A DNA stretch of 64,000 nucleotides. Source: Erythrobacteraceae bacterium Alg239-R51 (lineage in GTDB: Bacteria; Pseudomonadota; Alphaproteobacteria; Sphingomonadales; Sphingomonadaceae). Position 1 is the first letter of the stretch; each line of letters begins with the position of its first letter. A program made the position numbers and the translations under genes. Positions 35,564-44,690 of the stretch are shown piece after piece. The DNA is taken from contig CAMZOI010000001.1 in NCBI GenBank assembly GCA_947331495.1, forward strand, positions 868,001-932,000, given 5' to 3'. The notes beneath the pieces were generated by a model. It had not been told where the DNA came from, searched no databases, and saw only the letters and a program-made list of their open reading frames with translations.

Positions 35564-36025
35564 ATGACCTCCATCGTCCTCGTCCACCCGGAGATACCTG
35601 GCAACACCGGCGCGGTGGGTCGCACCTGCGTGGCGCTCGATATGGAACTGGTGCTGATCCATCCGCTGGGGTTCGAGATTTCGGAAAAGCGCGTCAAACG
35701 CTCCGGCCTGGATTACTGGCAGCATATCAGGCTCGTCGAATTTTCGAGCTGGTCCGATTTTCTCGCTGAGCGCACACCGCGGGGCGATCAACTGTTCCTT
35801 TTCGAAGAATACGCGAATACCAGCTTTTACGAACCAGCCTATCCGGAGGACGCATATCTCGTCTTCGGACGCGAGACCAAGGGGCTGCCGCAGGACATCG
35901 TGGCTGCGCATGAGCAGTGCCTGGTCCGCCTGCCAATGCGGTCCGACAGGGTCCGTTCGCTCAATTTGGCGAATACGGTCGCGGCGGCGGCGTATCAGGC
36001 TTTGCGCGGCTATCTACCCGGTTGA
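35564..36025 (+). CDS. trmL: tRNA (cytidine(34)-2'-O)-methyltransferase
   Basis: A 153-residue SPOUT methyltransferase of the TrmL type, which methylates the wobble ribose of certain leucine tRNAs. The knot motifs are present: VLVHPEIPGNTGAVGRTC, LVFGRETKGLP and LPMRSDRVRSLNLANTVAAA. The length fits the family. It starts 10 bases after gatB, placing two tRNA-related functions together. The 3' end overlaps the convergent ubiB-like gene by 12 bases. Confidence 0.95.
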   Translation: MTSIVLVHPEIPGNTGAVGRTCVALDMELVLIHPLGFEISEKRVKRSGLDYWQHIRLVEFSSWSDFLAERTPRGDQLFLFEEYANTSFYEPAYPEDAYLVFGRETKGLPQDIVAAHEQCLVRLPMRSDRVRSLNLANTVAAAAYQALRGYLPG

Positions 36026-37363
36026 CTGCGATACGTAGGGCCGCGCCAGCGCACGCACGTCCACCCGGGCCTTGAACCTTGCCGCAAGCAGTGCCGTGCC
36101 ACTAATCTTGCGCTGGACGAACAGGGTGTCGACGGGGGGAATATGCCAAGTTGCCCGATCGGCCGCCATGTCCATGCCCTGTTCGCGCAGTACACTGACA
36201 AAGGCGCGGTCGCCGAAGTCGAACGGCCCATCGCGGTTCATTTCAGTCACCACGATGTCAATCATGCGGTCTAGCGCTTCGCGATGGTCATCGACCACGG
36301 CGGGCGCAATGAATCCGGCGTTCAGCGCGGCCGCGCGCACGGCATCGCGATCCTCGGCCAGACCGGCGGCTAGCAAGCCGCGATAGCTTTCCGCGACTGC
36401 TGGCGCCACATCGCGGGTTGCACCGAAATCCAGCAGGACCAGCTTGCCGGTTTCGGGTTCGATCCGATAATTGGCGAAGTTCGGATCGGTCTGCATCACG
36501 CCGAATTCGAACAGTTCGCGCAGCACCAGGGCGATGAGTTCGGCCATAGCGCGATCGCGCGTATCCGACGGTGCGGTTTCGAGCGTTTCGACGGGTTCGC
36601 TTTCGATGAAATCCATGGTCAGCACACGCGCGGTCGTCAGCGGCTCGTGAGGGCGCGGCACCAGATAGCGTGGATCGCCGGCCAGCATTTGCGCATAGCG
36701 CGTCATCTGCGCAGCCTCGCGCTCGTAATCTGCCTCGTCGTGAAGTTGCCGCTTCGCTTCTTCCAGTAGTGGCCCGATTTCCAGTTCTTTCGGGAGCAGG
36801 CCCGAGATGCGCAGCAGGGTCGCGACATTGTCGACGTCGCTGTCGATACTCTCCCGCACGCCCGGATATTGAACTTTGATCGCCAGTTCCCGACCGTCCG
36901 GCAGCACGGCCCGATGAACCTGCCCGATCGACGCCGCTGCTATGGGCGTCGCGTTGAAGCGTTCGAAGCGAGTACGCCAATCCTTGCCCCATTCCACGTT
37001 GAGGACGTCGCGCAATTGCGCAGGCGGCATGCGGTGCGCTTGCGAACGCAACGTGGCCATGATGGCAGCCAGTTCTGGAGGCAGCATGTCGCCCGCATCC
37101 ATGCTGATCATTTGACCCAGTTTCATCGCTGCTCCGCGCAGATGCGAAAGCTGGTCGGTAAGTCGACGCGCGTTGGCGGGTGTCAGCAGCAGATCGCGCA
37201 TGGTGGGTCGTTCGCCGCGAGCGAAGCGCCGCGCGCCTTCTCCGATCAGGCCGCCTGCAACGCCGCCGGCCAACCGCCCGAACGCCCCAAGCCGCGACGC
37301 GCGGCCGCTAGGCACGGCGCGGTATCTGGCTGGATATTCGGAGTTGTCGTTGTCATCGTCCAT
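36014..37363 (-). CDS. ABC1/AarF (UbiB-like) atypical kinase family protein
   Basis: A 449-residue protein of the ABC1/ADCK/UbiB family. The KxGQ element is in GAAMKLGQMISM, the A-rich loop is ATPIAAASIGQVHRA, VLPDGRELAIKVQYPGVRE holds the VAIK-like Lys, and LVLLDFGATRDV contains the DFG-like motif. The first 60 residues are basic and glycine-rich without a helix. Members support ubiquinone synthesis or lipid homeostasis as ATPases. No C-terminal transmembrane helix is visible, unlike canonical UbiB, so it may be another subfamily. Confidence 0.88.
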   Translation of the reverse strand: MDDDNDNSEYPARYRAVPSGRASRLGAFGRLAGGVAGGLIGEGARRFARGERPTMRDLLLTPANARRLTDQLSHLRGAAMKLGQMISMDAGDMLPPELAAIMATLRSQAHRMPPAQLRDVLNVEWGKDWRTRFERFNATPIAAASIGQVHRAVLPDGRELAIKVQYPGVRESIDSDVDNVATLLRISGLLPKELEIGPLLEEAKRQLHDEADYEREAAQMTRYAQMLAGDPRYLVPRPHEPLTTARVLTMDFIESEPVETLETAPSDTRDRAMAELIALVLRELFEFGVMQTDPNFANYRIEPETGKLVLLDFGATRDVAPAVAESYRGLLAAGLAEDRDAVRAAALNAGFIAPAVVDDHREALDRMIDIVVTEMNRDGPFDFGDRAFVSVLREQGMDMAADRATWHIPPVDTLFVQRKISGTALLAARFKARVDVRALARPYVSQSTG

Positions 37364-37411
37364 GCTGTACCTACTTCAACGGGCAGGGTGCCGTTCCGTT
37401 CGCACCGTCAC

Positions 37412-37453
37412 AAAAGAAAAAGGCCGCCGGATTGCACCGACGGCCTTTGCTTT
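37412..37453 (-). terminator. Rho-independent terminator after the 101-residue gene
   Basis: Stem AAAGGCCG (37419-37426) pairs with CGGCCTTT (37441-37448) and is followed on the minus strand by TTCTTTTG. It lies just after the 37470-37775 gene and before the ABC1 gene, so it separates those transcripts. The plus strand also has a T-rich tail. Confidence 0.8.
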
Positions 37454-37469
37454 TCGACTGACGCAGGGC

Positions 37470-37775
37470 TCAGCCCTGCCGTTCGCCCGTCAGCGGCATG
37501 TCGCCGAACGCGCCGGCATTCACAGTGCCCTTTAACTGGTCGCCATCGACATTGGCAGTGCAGTTGAGCTCCATCGGCATGGGCGTGGTCATGTCCATCT
37601 TCCAGTTCAGCGTATTGCCATCGATGGTTCCATTTTTCACGTCCATCGATCCCATTCCGCCAGCCATGGAGCCGGTGAAGGTCTTGCCGTCGTCGCCCGG
37701 AACGACGGTGAAGGTGCCTTTCTGGTCGCCCATCGGGCTTTTCACAACGGTGTCATAGGTTCCGGCTACGGACAT
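37470..37775 (-). CDS. Conserved small hypothetical protein, lipocalin-like beta-rich
   Basis: A 101-residue protein of short alternating strands with many Gly, Thr and Met: GTYDTVVKSPMGDQKGTFTV, GKTFTGSMAGGMGSMDVKNG, GNTLNWKMDMTTPMPMEL. This pattern resembles small beta-barrel or beta-sandwich proteins of about 100 residues found in sphingomonads. No signal peptide is seen. AAGGAGAAT lies upstream of ATG 37775, so expression is likely, and a strong terminator follows. The role is unknown. Confidence 0.75.
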   Translation of the reverse strand: MSVAGTYDTVVKSPMGDQKGTFTVVPGDDGKTFTGSMAGGMGSMDVKNGTIDGNTLNWKMDMTTPMPMELNCTANVDGDQLKGTVNAGAFGDMPLTGERQG

Positions 37776-37844
37776 GCATATTCTCCTTGGGTTGGTCTTT
37801 AAGCGTGTTTCGGGATTGCTGACAGGTATGTCAATAAGCCTGAC

Positions 37845-40715
37845 TCACTGACTTGCGCGAACCACCTCGACATCCAGACCGAGGCTTTCCAGTTGCGGTT
37901 CGACCACGCTCGCATCGCCGACCACGACCCAGACGAAACGGTCGGGATCGATCGCGGCGCGCGCGGCGGCGTCGAGGCTCTCGACCGTCTGGCCACGATA
38001 CCGGTCCGCAAGCAGTTCGTAGTAGTTGTCGGGGCGGTCATAGAGCGCGTTGTTCTGCATCGCGTTCAGGACGGCGCCCGAGGTTTCGAACTGTCCGGGC
38101 AGCTCGCCAATTTCCGCCGCAACGATGCGGGTTAGTTCGGCATCCGTCACGCCGCGCGTTCCGAGGAAGTCGTCCGTTTCTCGAATGAGTTCTGCCAGCG
38201 CATCCCCCGTGCGATCGGCCTGGACCGGTGCCGCGATGGTGTAGGCGACCGCATTCTCGCGTGTCTGCGGCGACCCGCGTACGCCATAGCTCCAGCCCTT
38301 GGTCTCGCGCAGGTTCATGTTCAGGCGGGCGAGAAAGTTTCCACCAAGCGCGTTGTTGGCATTGAGAAAATCGACATAAGTCGGATTACGGGGATCGACC
38401 GGAGTCAGTTGGCCGCCGAGGATGAAGCTTTGCGGCGAGTTGGGACGATTGACCAGCACGACGCGGCTTTCCTGCGGCATGGGCGTGGTCGCATCGAAAC
38501 GCTTCGTGCCCTTGGCTACGGCGGGCGCATCCCAATTGCCGAACACTTCGTTCAGCGCGGCTACGATCTCGCCCATCGGGCGATCCGATACAACGAAGAC
38601 TTCACCATTGTCGGGCCGGATCCAGCGGTTCTTGAACTGCAGGATATCCTCGCGAGTGATCGATTCGACCGATGCGACGGTACCGCTTCCGGCACCACCA
38701 TAGGGGCTGTTCTCACCGTATACGAGCGGGGCAAGCGTACGCGCTGCAATCGATTGCGGGGTCCGCAATTCCTGCTCGATGCCCGTGACCTGCTGCGCGC
38801 GAACCCGTTCGATTTCTTCCGGATCGAACGCGGGGTTGCGCACGATGTCCGAGAGGAGTTCAAGCGAAGGCACCAGGTTTGCCGAAAGCGCGGAAAGCGT
38901 GAAGCTCGACCGGTCTTCGCCACCCCCCAGAGAAATGTTCGCGCCGAGCCGCTCGCGCGCTTCGGCAATTTCCTGCGAATCCATCGTCGTCGTACCTTCG
39001 TCGAACAGGCCGAGCGTCAGCGTCTCCAGTCCGCGCTTGTTCAGCGGATCGGCGGAGCTGCCGGCATCGAAGGACATGGTCACATAGGTCGCAGGAACCG
39101 CATCGCGCATCGCGTAGTGCAAGGTCATGCCGTTGGCGAGAGTGGTGTGCTGTACGTCAGGAAAGTCGAGGGTTGCCGTCGACGCAATGGGCGGCTTGGG
39201 TCGCTCACGTGTGACGGTGATTTCATTCGAAACCGCAGCATCGCTTGCAGCTGTTTCCGCTCCGACCGAGGCGGCCTCTTCGTACTCGCCCTCCCGCTCG
39301 CCAGGTTCGAGGATCAGCGTCATCGCGGGTCGTGTTAGCCAGCGCTGCATGGCAGCCTGCACTTCGCCCGGTGTCAGGGTTGCCAGCACTTCGAGTTCGT
39401 TGGCGAAGAAGTCGGGGTTGTCGGCGAGGACTTCTCCCGATGCGAGAGTCACGGCCTTGCCGCCAAATCCGCCTACCTGCTCCAGACCACGGATGGTCCG
39501 CGCAACCGTGCTTGTCGCCGCGCGGCGAACCTCGTCCTCGGTCGGGCCTTCGGCAATGAACTGATCAATGATCTCGTTCATGCGTGCCTCGACACGCGCC
39601 GGATCAACGCCCGGCCGCGCGGTTGCGCCAACATTGAGTATACCGACCCGCTGGAAGGCAAAGTTGCCCGCCGACACGCTGACCGCGAGTTCTTCGTCGC
39701 GGACCAGCGCGTTATCGAGACGGCTCGAGGACAGGCCGCCAAGGATCTGAGCGCCTACGGTCAGCGCGGTCAGTTCGCGGTCGAGAATGCCCGGGGCAGT
39801 CCAGTATCGAGCGATATTGGTCGCTGCGACCTCGTCGCGCATGACGGTACGCACGTCCTGCGAAAGTTCGGGAATGCGGGCCTGGGCGGGGTTATTTACC
39901 GGTCCGCGAGCAATCGGTCCAAAATACTTCTCGACCAGCGGGCGGGCCTCGGCTGGCGAGACGTCGCCAGCCAGAACCACTGTCGCGTTGTTGGGTCCGT
40001 AATTGTCACGGAACCAGTTACGTACATCTTCCATGCTCGCGGCATCGAGGTCGGCCATCGAACCGATCGGAGTGTGATCGTAAGGGTGCGGAGCGGGGAA
40101 GAGCGTGTTGACGATCTCGTAGAAAACAAGGCCGCCGGGCTGGTTATCGCCCTGGCGCTTTTCGTTCTGGACGACACCACGCTGGTTATCGAGTTTTTCC
40201 TGCGTGACCGCACCGAGCAGATATCCCATCCGGTCGCTTTCCAGCCACAGCGCGCGTTCAAGCGCTGGCGTCGGGACCGTCTGAAAGTAATTCGTACGGT
40301 CGAAATTGGTCGTGCCGTTATAGTCGGTTGCACCCATTTCCTGCAGATACTGGAAGTAGTCTTCCGGCGCATTTTCCGAGCCGTTGAACATCAGGTGTTC
40401 GAACAGGTGGGCAAATCCCGTCTGGCCCTGCGGCTCGTCTTTCGACCCGACATTGTACCATACTGCAACGGCGACGATCGGGGCCTTGCGGTCGGTATGG
40501 ACGATCACATCGAGGCCGTTCTCGAGCGTGAATTTTTCGTAGGGGATTTCGACTTCGTCGATCAGCGCGGTCAGTTCGGCCGCTGCGGCGGCATTGTCGG
40601 GTGCGCTGACACTCGCGACCGTGTCCGCAGCGGACATCGCACCGTTCGGTGTCGTTGCGCAGGCGGCCAGAGCAAGAGAGGCGGCACTTGCAGCCAGAAT
40701 AGTCTTGAAACGCAT
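37845..40715 (-). CDS. M16 family metallopeptidase, two-domain lipoprotein
   Basis: A 956-residue fused pair of M16 peptidase units (pitrilysin/insulinase type). A lipobox LAAC puts lipidated Cys19 at the front. The first unit holds the inverted zinc motif HLFEH (residues 103-107, in TGFAHLFEHLMFNGSE). The second unit, from about residue 510, lacks this motif and is the usual inactive half. A linker with Glu/Ala/Ser repeats (EGEYEEAASVGAETAAS) joins the halves. Start 40715 is chosen for GGGGGAT upstream and the immediate signal peptide. It follows the penicillin acylase gene by 52 bases and is probably co-transcribed. Confidence 0.92.
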   Translation of the reverse strand: MRFKTILAASAASLALAACATTPNGAMSAADTVASVSAPDNAAAAAELTALIDEVEIPYEKFTLENGLDVIVHTDRKAPIVAVAVWYNVGSKDEPQGQTGFAHLFEHLMFNGSENAPEDYFQYLQEMGATDYNGTTNFDRTNYFQTVPTPALERALWLESDRMGYLLGAVTQEKLDNQRGVVQNEKRQGDNQPGGLVFYEIVNTLFPAPHPYDHTPIGSMADLDAASMEDVRNWFRDNYGPNNATVVLAGDVSPAEARPLVEKYFGPIARGPVNNPAQARIPELSQDVRTVMRDEVAATNIARYWTAPGILDRELTALTVGAQILGGLSSSRLDNALVRDEELAVSVSAGNFAFQRVGILNVGATARPGVDPARVEARMNEIIDQFIAEGPTEDEVRRAATSTVARTIRGLEQVGGFGGKAVTLASGEVLADNPDFFANELEVLATLTPGEVQAAMQRWLTRPAMTLILEPGEREGEYEEAASVGAETAASDAAVSNEITVTRERPKPPIASTATLDFPDVQHTTLANGMTLHYAMRDAVPATYVTMSFDAGSSADPLNKRGLETLTLGLFDEGTTTMDSQEIAEARERLGANISLGGGEDRSSFTLSALSANLVPSLELLSDIVRNPAFDPEEIERVRAQQVTGIEQELRTPQSIAARTLAPLVYGENSPYGGAGSGTVASVESITREDILQFKNRWIRPDNGEVFVVSDRPMGEIVAALNEVFGNWDAPAVAKGTKRFDATTPMPQESRVVLVNRPNSPQSFILGGQLTPVDPRNPTYVDFLNANNALGGNFLARLNMNLRETKGWSYGVRGSPQTRENAVAYTIAAPVQADRTGDALAELIRETDDFLGTRGVTDAELTRIVAAEIGELPGQFETSGAVLNAMQNNALYDRPDNYYELLADRYRGQTVESLDAAARAAIDPDRFVWVVVGDASVVEPQLESLGLDVEVVRASQ

Positions 40716-40767
40716 AAATCCCCCGAAAATCGAATCGTTAACCAAGTAAACACAAAGCTCTAATGGC

Positions 40768-42987
40768 CTAGCGACGATGCGTCACCGTCTTTCGCGACGC
40801 GGCATTGGCGAGCACGTCTTCGCGCCAGAAATGCACCGGTTTCAAGCGGTGCTGGACGAACAGCGTTGCCTGGTCGGTGAAATGCGGTGAACCGGGCCGG
40901 GTAGTCGCCGCTCCGAAGGGCTGGATCGACTGCGAACGCACTCGTTCGCCCGGTGCCCATTCCACGAATTGCAGGAAGCTGTCGCCATGGCGGACGGCGA
41001 GCCGGCCATCCTCATGCACATCCCATAGGGTCGAAGCGCGGAGGGTATCGGATCCGCCATCGAGCGGCAGGTCGGTCTCGCCCTGTCGCAACCGCAGCAG
41101 CTCGCCCATTGGCGGGTCGAGGCGTCCGTAATGCGTCCTCAGGTGATCGACCGCTTTTTCGAGTTCCTCTCGAGCATCGGGTACGGGCTTGTTCTGGTAC
41201 TCCGCACTCATCCATTCGCGGATCAGGAGCAGGGCGAGGCTGTCAGCCCGGCCGATGTTGTCGGCGCTGAAATCCCAGGTGAACAACAGGCGCCGCGCAC
41301 GATCCAGTTCTGGATCGTCCGTCAGATCCAGCGCGGCAATCGAATCGAACATGGTCGTCACGTATCCGGCGCGTTCGTACCGGGTATCGTACTTGATCTC
41401 CTCGAGTTTCTGGCGGTCTATGACCTCCGCTTCGCTCATCAGTTTCCACGCCCTGCGCGAGCGGTTGGTCTGCTTCAGTTCCACGCCCATTTCCGGCGGT
41501 ACGCTGTCGGGAGACAGATCGCTTCCTTCGCCCGCGGCGGTGAAGGGCGTGTTGTTGGCGTTGTAGAGCCAGCCACTGGCCGGGTTCACGTATTTGGGTA
41601 GAGACTCGTATGATACGGGCCGCGTCCAGATCGCCTTGGGATCGTCGCCCGGCAGGATACCGCGCCAGTCGTAGCCAGGCATCCGTTCGGGCATTGCGGC
41701 ATTGTAGACGTAGGCGATGTTGCCTTCCTTGTCGCCGTAAATGAAATTGGTCGAGGGGATGTCCATCCGCGCAAGGATGCTCTCGAACTCGTCCAGTGTT
41801 CCGGCCTTGTTGAGACGGTAATAGGCATCGAGCTGACCGAGATCGTCGATGCCGCCGTAACGCACGGCAAACGCGCCATCGTCGTTCTTGATCACCGGAC
41901 CATGCACGCTGCGATAGACCGTTCGGCGAACCGGGAGGGTCACGGGCCCGAACCTGACAGGCAGCGTAACCGTTTCCTCCTCCAGATCGAGCCAGCGATC
42001 GCCCATGCGGTACTGCTTGCCGCTATCGTTCAAGACCAGTTCGTAGACGTCGACCATGTCGGGCCGGTTCACCGTGTTGGTCCAACCCAGATTTTCGTTA
42101 TGGCCGAGGAATGGGAACGGACTGCCGGGGAAGTTGGCCCCGGCGTAGTGCCAGCCCTCGCCACTTTCCACGACGAGTTCGTACCACGCGACCCCGCCAC
42201 GCCAGGGCTGGTGGCTGTTGGAAACCAGAATGGTCGGACCACCGGACTTTTCCGGCGCTATGGCGAAAGCGTTCGAACCGGAATGCGCCCCGTCTTCGCC
42301 CCAGGGCAGCGGCCATGCGCGGGCCTGGTCCGGCGCTTCGTCACGAATGATCCGGGCCGGTTCTTGCGCAGGCTGATCCCTGCCGGCATCCTGTGGGATG
42401 GGTGGCCCGAATTCCGGCTGCAGGGGTTCGCCTTCGACCAGCGGACCGATAACGTTGCCAAGCCCGAAGAAGAACGGTTGGCGCAGGGCGAAACCAGCAG
42501 CAACGTCAACCCCGTCGATCGGAAAAAGATTACCTAGCTTTACCTCTTCGGGATGGGCTTCGGCATAGTCGTTCAGGCCGGTTGCATAGGCGTTGAACAA
42601 CGCCTGGGTATCGGCCGGAAGCTCGGGGAATTGCCGTTCGGCCGTTCCGCGCGCGTCGAGCAGGTGGTAAGCATAATCGAAGCTTGCCCCATCCTGGCCG
42701 GCGATCGCGCCATAGCGGCCCACACTCATCGCGGCGACGTCCTGGAGGGTGAAGAAATCGTCTTCGGCATGGGCGACCGCTACGCCATAGGCAACGTCCG
42801 CATCGGTCTTGCCGTAAATGTGTGGCACGCCGAATTCGTCGCGGATGATTTCAGCGGTGTAGCTCCGGTTGGGCAGGTTCAGCCCGTCCCGTTTGGCCCA
42901 GAACGGCTCCCACGTTGCCAGCGCGACGAATGCTACCAGCACAACCCCAAGCAGCGCGAAGCCGATGCGCCCCAACCATGTTTTCAT
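40768..42987 (-). CDS. Penicillin acylase family (Ntn) hydrolase
   Basis: A 739-residue periplasmic N-terminal-nucleophile amidase of the penicillin acylase family, which includes acyl-homoserine-lactone acylases. An N-terminal helix (about residues 8-26) precedes the alpha part. The self-cleavage site is AHSGSNAFAIAPEKS, making Ser238 the new N-terminal nucleophile of the beta chain. Catalytic-region segments VSNSHQPW and NENLGWTNTVNRPD follow. Substrate choice cannot be told from sequence; N-acyl lactones, beta-lactams and N-acyl amino acids are all possible. Confidence 0.9.
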   Translation of the reverse strand: MKTWLGRIGFALLGVVLVAFVALATWEPFWAKRDGLNLPNRSYTAEIIRDEFGVPHIYGKTDADVAYGVAVAHAEDDFFTLQDVAAMSVGRYGAIAGQDGASFDYAYHLLDARGTAERQFPELPADTQALFNAYATGLNDYAEAHPEEVKLGNLFPIDGVDVAAGFALRQPFFFGLGNVIGPLVEGEPLQPEFGPPIPQDAGRDQPAQEPARIIRDEAPDQARAWPLPWGEDGAHSGSNAFAIAPEKSGGPTILVSNSHQPWRGGVAWYELVVESGEGWHYAGANFPGSPFPFLGHNENLGWTNTVNRPDMVDVYELVLNDSGKQYRMGDRWLDLEEETVTLPVRFGPVTLPVRRTVYRSVHGPVIKNDDGAFAVRYGGIDDLGQLDAYYRLNKAGTLDEFESILARMDIPSTNFIYGDKEGNIAYVYNAAMPERMPGYDWRGILPGDDPKAIWTRPVSYESLPKYVNPASGWLYNANNTPFTAAGEGSDLSPDSVPPEMGVELKQTNRSRRAWKLMSEAEVIDRQKLEEIKYDTRYERAGYVTTMFDSIAALDLTDDPELDRARRLLFTWDFSADNIGRADSLALLLIREWMSAEYQNKPVPDAREELEKAVDHLRTHYGRLDPPMGELLRLRQGETDLPLDGGSDTLRASTLWDVHEDGRLAVRHGDSFLQFVEWAPGERVRSQSIQPFGAATTRPGSPHFTDQATLFVQHRLKPVHFWREDVLANAASRKTVTHRR

Positions 42988-43088
42988 GAAACTGCGTCCT
43001 CTCTTGAAACCGACCTAGCCGCCGCGGCGGGACGGTGCAATCCGGTTGGGCAAAACCACGGGTCAGCTGTTCCTCTGACCAGATTCGC

Positions 43089-44555
43089 ATGGCTAACCGT
43101 ATGCCAGTGACAGCCCAGATCACCATCGGCCACGAATCGTCCGGCAGTCCGGTCGAATTCGATATCGAGGAACTTCTCGCCACGCGTCTGCTCGTCCAGG
43201 GGAATTCCGGCAGCGGAAAATCGCACTTGCTGCGACGCCTGCTCGAAGAGAGTGCAGGGCTGGTCCAGCAGGTGGTGATCGATCCGGAGGGCGATTTTCC
43301 CTCGTTGGCGGAAGAGTTCGGCCATGTTGTGATCGGCGGGGCGGCCTATTCCTCGGCGGAGATGGAGGCTCTGGCGCGGCGGATCCGCGAGCATCGTGCC
43401 AGCGTGGTGCTCGACCTGGAAGGACTGGAAGTCGAACAGCAGATCCGCTGCGCGGCGCAATTCCTCAACGCCTTGTTCGATGCTCCGCGCGAGCACTGGT
43501 ATCCGGCGCTTGTCGTGGTGGATGAAGCCCAAATGTTCGCGCCTGCGGCGGCTGGAGAAATGGCCGAGGACACGCGGCGACTGACACTGTCGGCGATGAC
43601 CAATCTCATGTGTCGCGGTCGCAAGCGCGGGCTGGCAGGCATCGTGGCCACTCAGCGGTTGGCAAAGCTCGCCAAGAACGTCGCAGCCGAAGCTTCGAAC
43701 TTCCTGATGGGACGGACCTTTCTCGATATCGACATGATCCGCGCAGCCGATCTGCTGGGGATGGAGCGGCGGCAGGCCGAACGAATCCGAGAACTGGACC
43801 GGGGCCATTTCCTGGCGCTGGGCCCGGCGATCACGCGGCTACCGGTGGCGGTGAAGATCGGGCCGGTGAAGACCGGGCTTCGGGCGCGCAGTGAAGGGCT
43901 GATGGCGCTGCCCGATACCGCGCCTGAGGACATGGCCGCGCTACTTACCACCGACCTAGCCAGCGATGTCGTCCGGGCCGCGCCGTCACCTCCCGTTCCA
44001 ACGGCACCTCGGGTCGAGGAAATCGAGGACAGCATCGCGCGGGCCGACAAGGCCGCAGACGAAGGGTCGGCGCAAGGAGTTGACACAGGGTCGGTCGGCA
44101 GGCGGATCGACGAGATCATCGTCGCGCTTGCGGCCGAGGATGATAGCGCCTTCCAATCCGCAAGCGCTCAGTACCAGACCTTTCTGACCCGTTGCCGCCG
44201 CGAGCGCCTGATCGGGCCCATGCCCAACATGCGTGCGTTTCGGCGCCGGTTCGCGATCGCGGGGGCGGGGCTCGACCAGCTGGCCGACGAAGTGCGCGAG
44301 CGCATCATGCAGCTTGCAGCGGCGGTGGAGGAGGACCTCCTCGCCCCGTTCCTGGTGATAGCATGCGCGGCGCACGCAGGCGAGACCGAGGTCGACGAGG
44401 CTGTTCTGGCTCAGGCATACGGAACCAGTTCGCCGGGCCGCATTCGCCGGTTGCTCGATCATCTCGAACGGCAGGGGATGATCGTCGTTCGCGAGGAGTT
44501 TGGCGGTGGACGCACAGTGATGGTCCCGGGTCTCGACAGCCAGACGGTGCAATAA
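43089..44555 (+). CDS. HerA-like/DUF87 ATPase
   Basis: A 488-residue ATPase. Walker A QGNSGSGKSHLLRR is near residue 40 and Walker B ALVVVDEAQMF near 140. It has a short N-terminal barrel, the arginine-containing IVATQRLAKLAKNVAAEASN segment and a helical C-terminal part (about residues 330-480) ending in a winged-helix-like GRIRRLLDHLERQGMIVVREEFG. This resembles plasmid or phage-type HerA/VirB4-like ATPases and differs from the larger HerA earlier in the window. Starts at 43089 and 43101 have no clear ribosome site; a GTG at 43035 is also in frame. Role unknown, perhaps DNA end processing or export. Confidence 0.78.
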   Translation: MANRMPVTAQITIGHESSGSPVEFDIEELLATRLLVQGNSGSGKSHLLRRLLEESAGLVQQVVIDPEGDFPSLAEEFGHVVIGGAAYSSAEMEALARRIREHRASVVLDLEGLEVEQQIRCAAQFLNALFDAPREHWYPALVVVDEAQMFAPAAAGEMAEDTRRLTLSAMTNLMCRGRKRGLAGIVATQRLAKLAKNVAAEASNFLMGRTFLDIDMIRAADLLGMERRQAERIRELDRGHFLALGPAITRLPVAVKIGPVKTGLRARSEGLMALPDTAPEDMAALLTTDLASDVVRAAPSPPVPTAPRVEEIEDSIARADKAADEGSAQGVDTGSVGRRIDEIIVALAAEDDSAFQSASAQYQTFLTRCRRERLIGPMPNMRAFRRRFAIAGAGLDQLADEVRERIMQLAAAVEEDLLAPFLVIACAAHAGETEVDEAVLAQAYGTSSPGRIRRLLDHLERQGMIVVREEFGGGRTVMVPGLDSQTVQ

Positions 44556-44631
44556 TCCCGTTGCGGGGTCGGTCCCGTGCAAGATACGCCTATACACCGC
44601 TAATACGCTTCGATATTTTCGCTGCTAAAGA

Positions 44632-44660
44632 CTTGTGTTGCACATTGGCAACACCATATT
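44632..44660 (+). promoter_or_regulatory. Putative heat-shock promoter of clpB with internal palindrome
   Basis: CTTG at 44632-44635 and CCATATT at 44654-44660 are spaced about as in alphaproteobacterial RpoH promoters. Between and overlapping them is a perfect 7-6-7 inverted repeat, GTGTTGC-ACATTG-GCAACAC (44635-44654). The -10 matches the RpoH consensus imperfectly. CIRCE is absent. The palindrome could be a repressor site; this is inferred from position only. Confidence 0.45.
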
Positions 44661-44690
44661 CGGACGGCAATTCCAACGAGGGATCACTGA

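Noticed and set aside
44556-44690. CIRCE element for HrcA in front of clpB
   Set aside because: The palindrome present (GTGTTGC-N6-GCAACAC) does not match TTAGCACTC-N9-GAGTGCTAA in arms or spacing.
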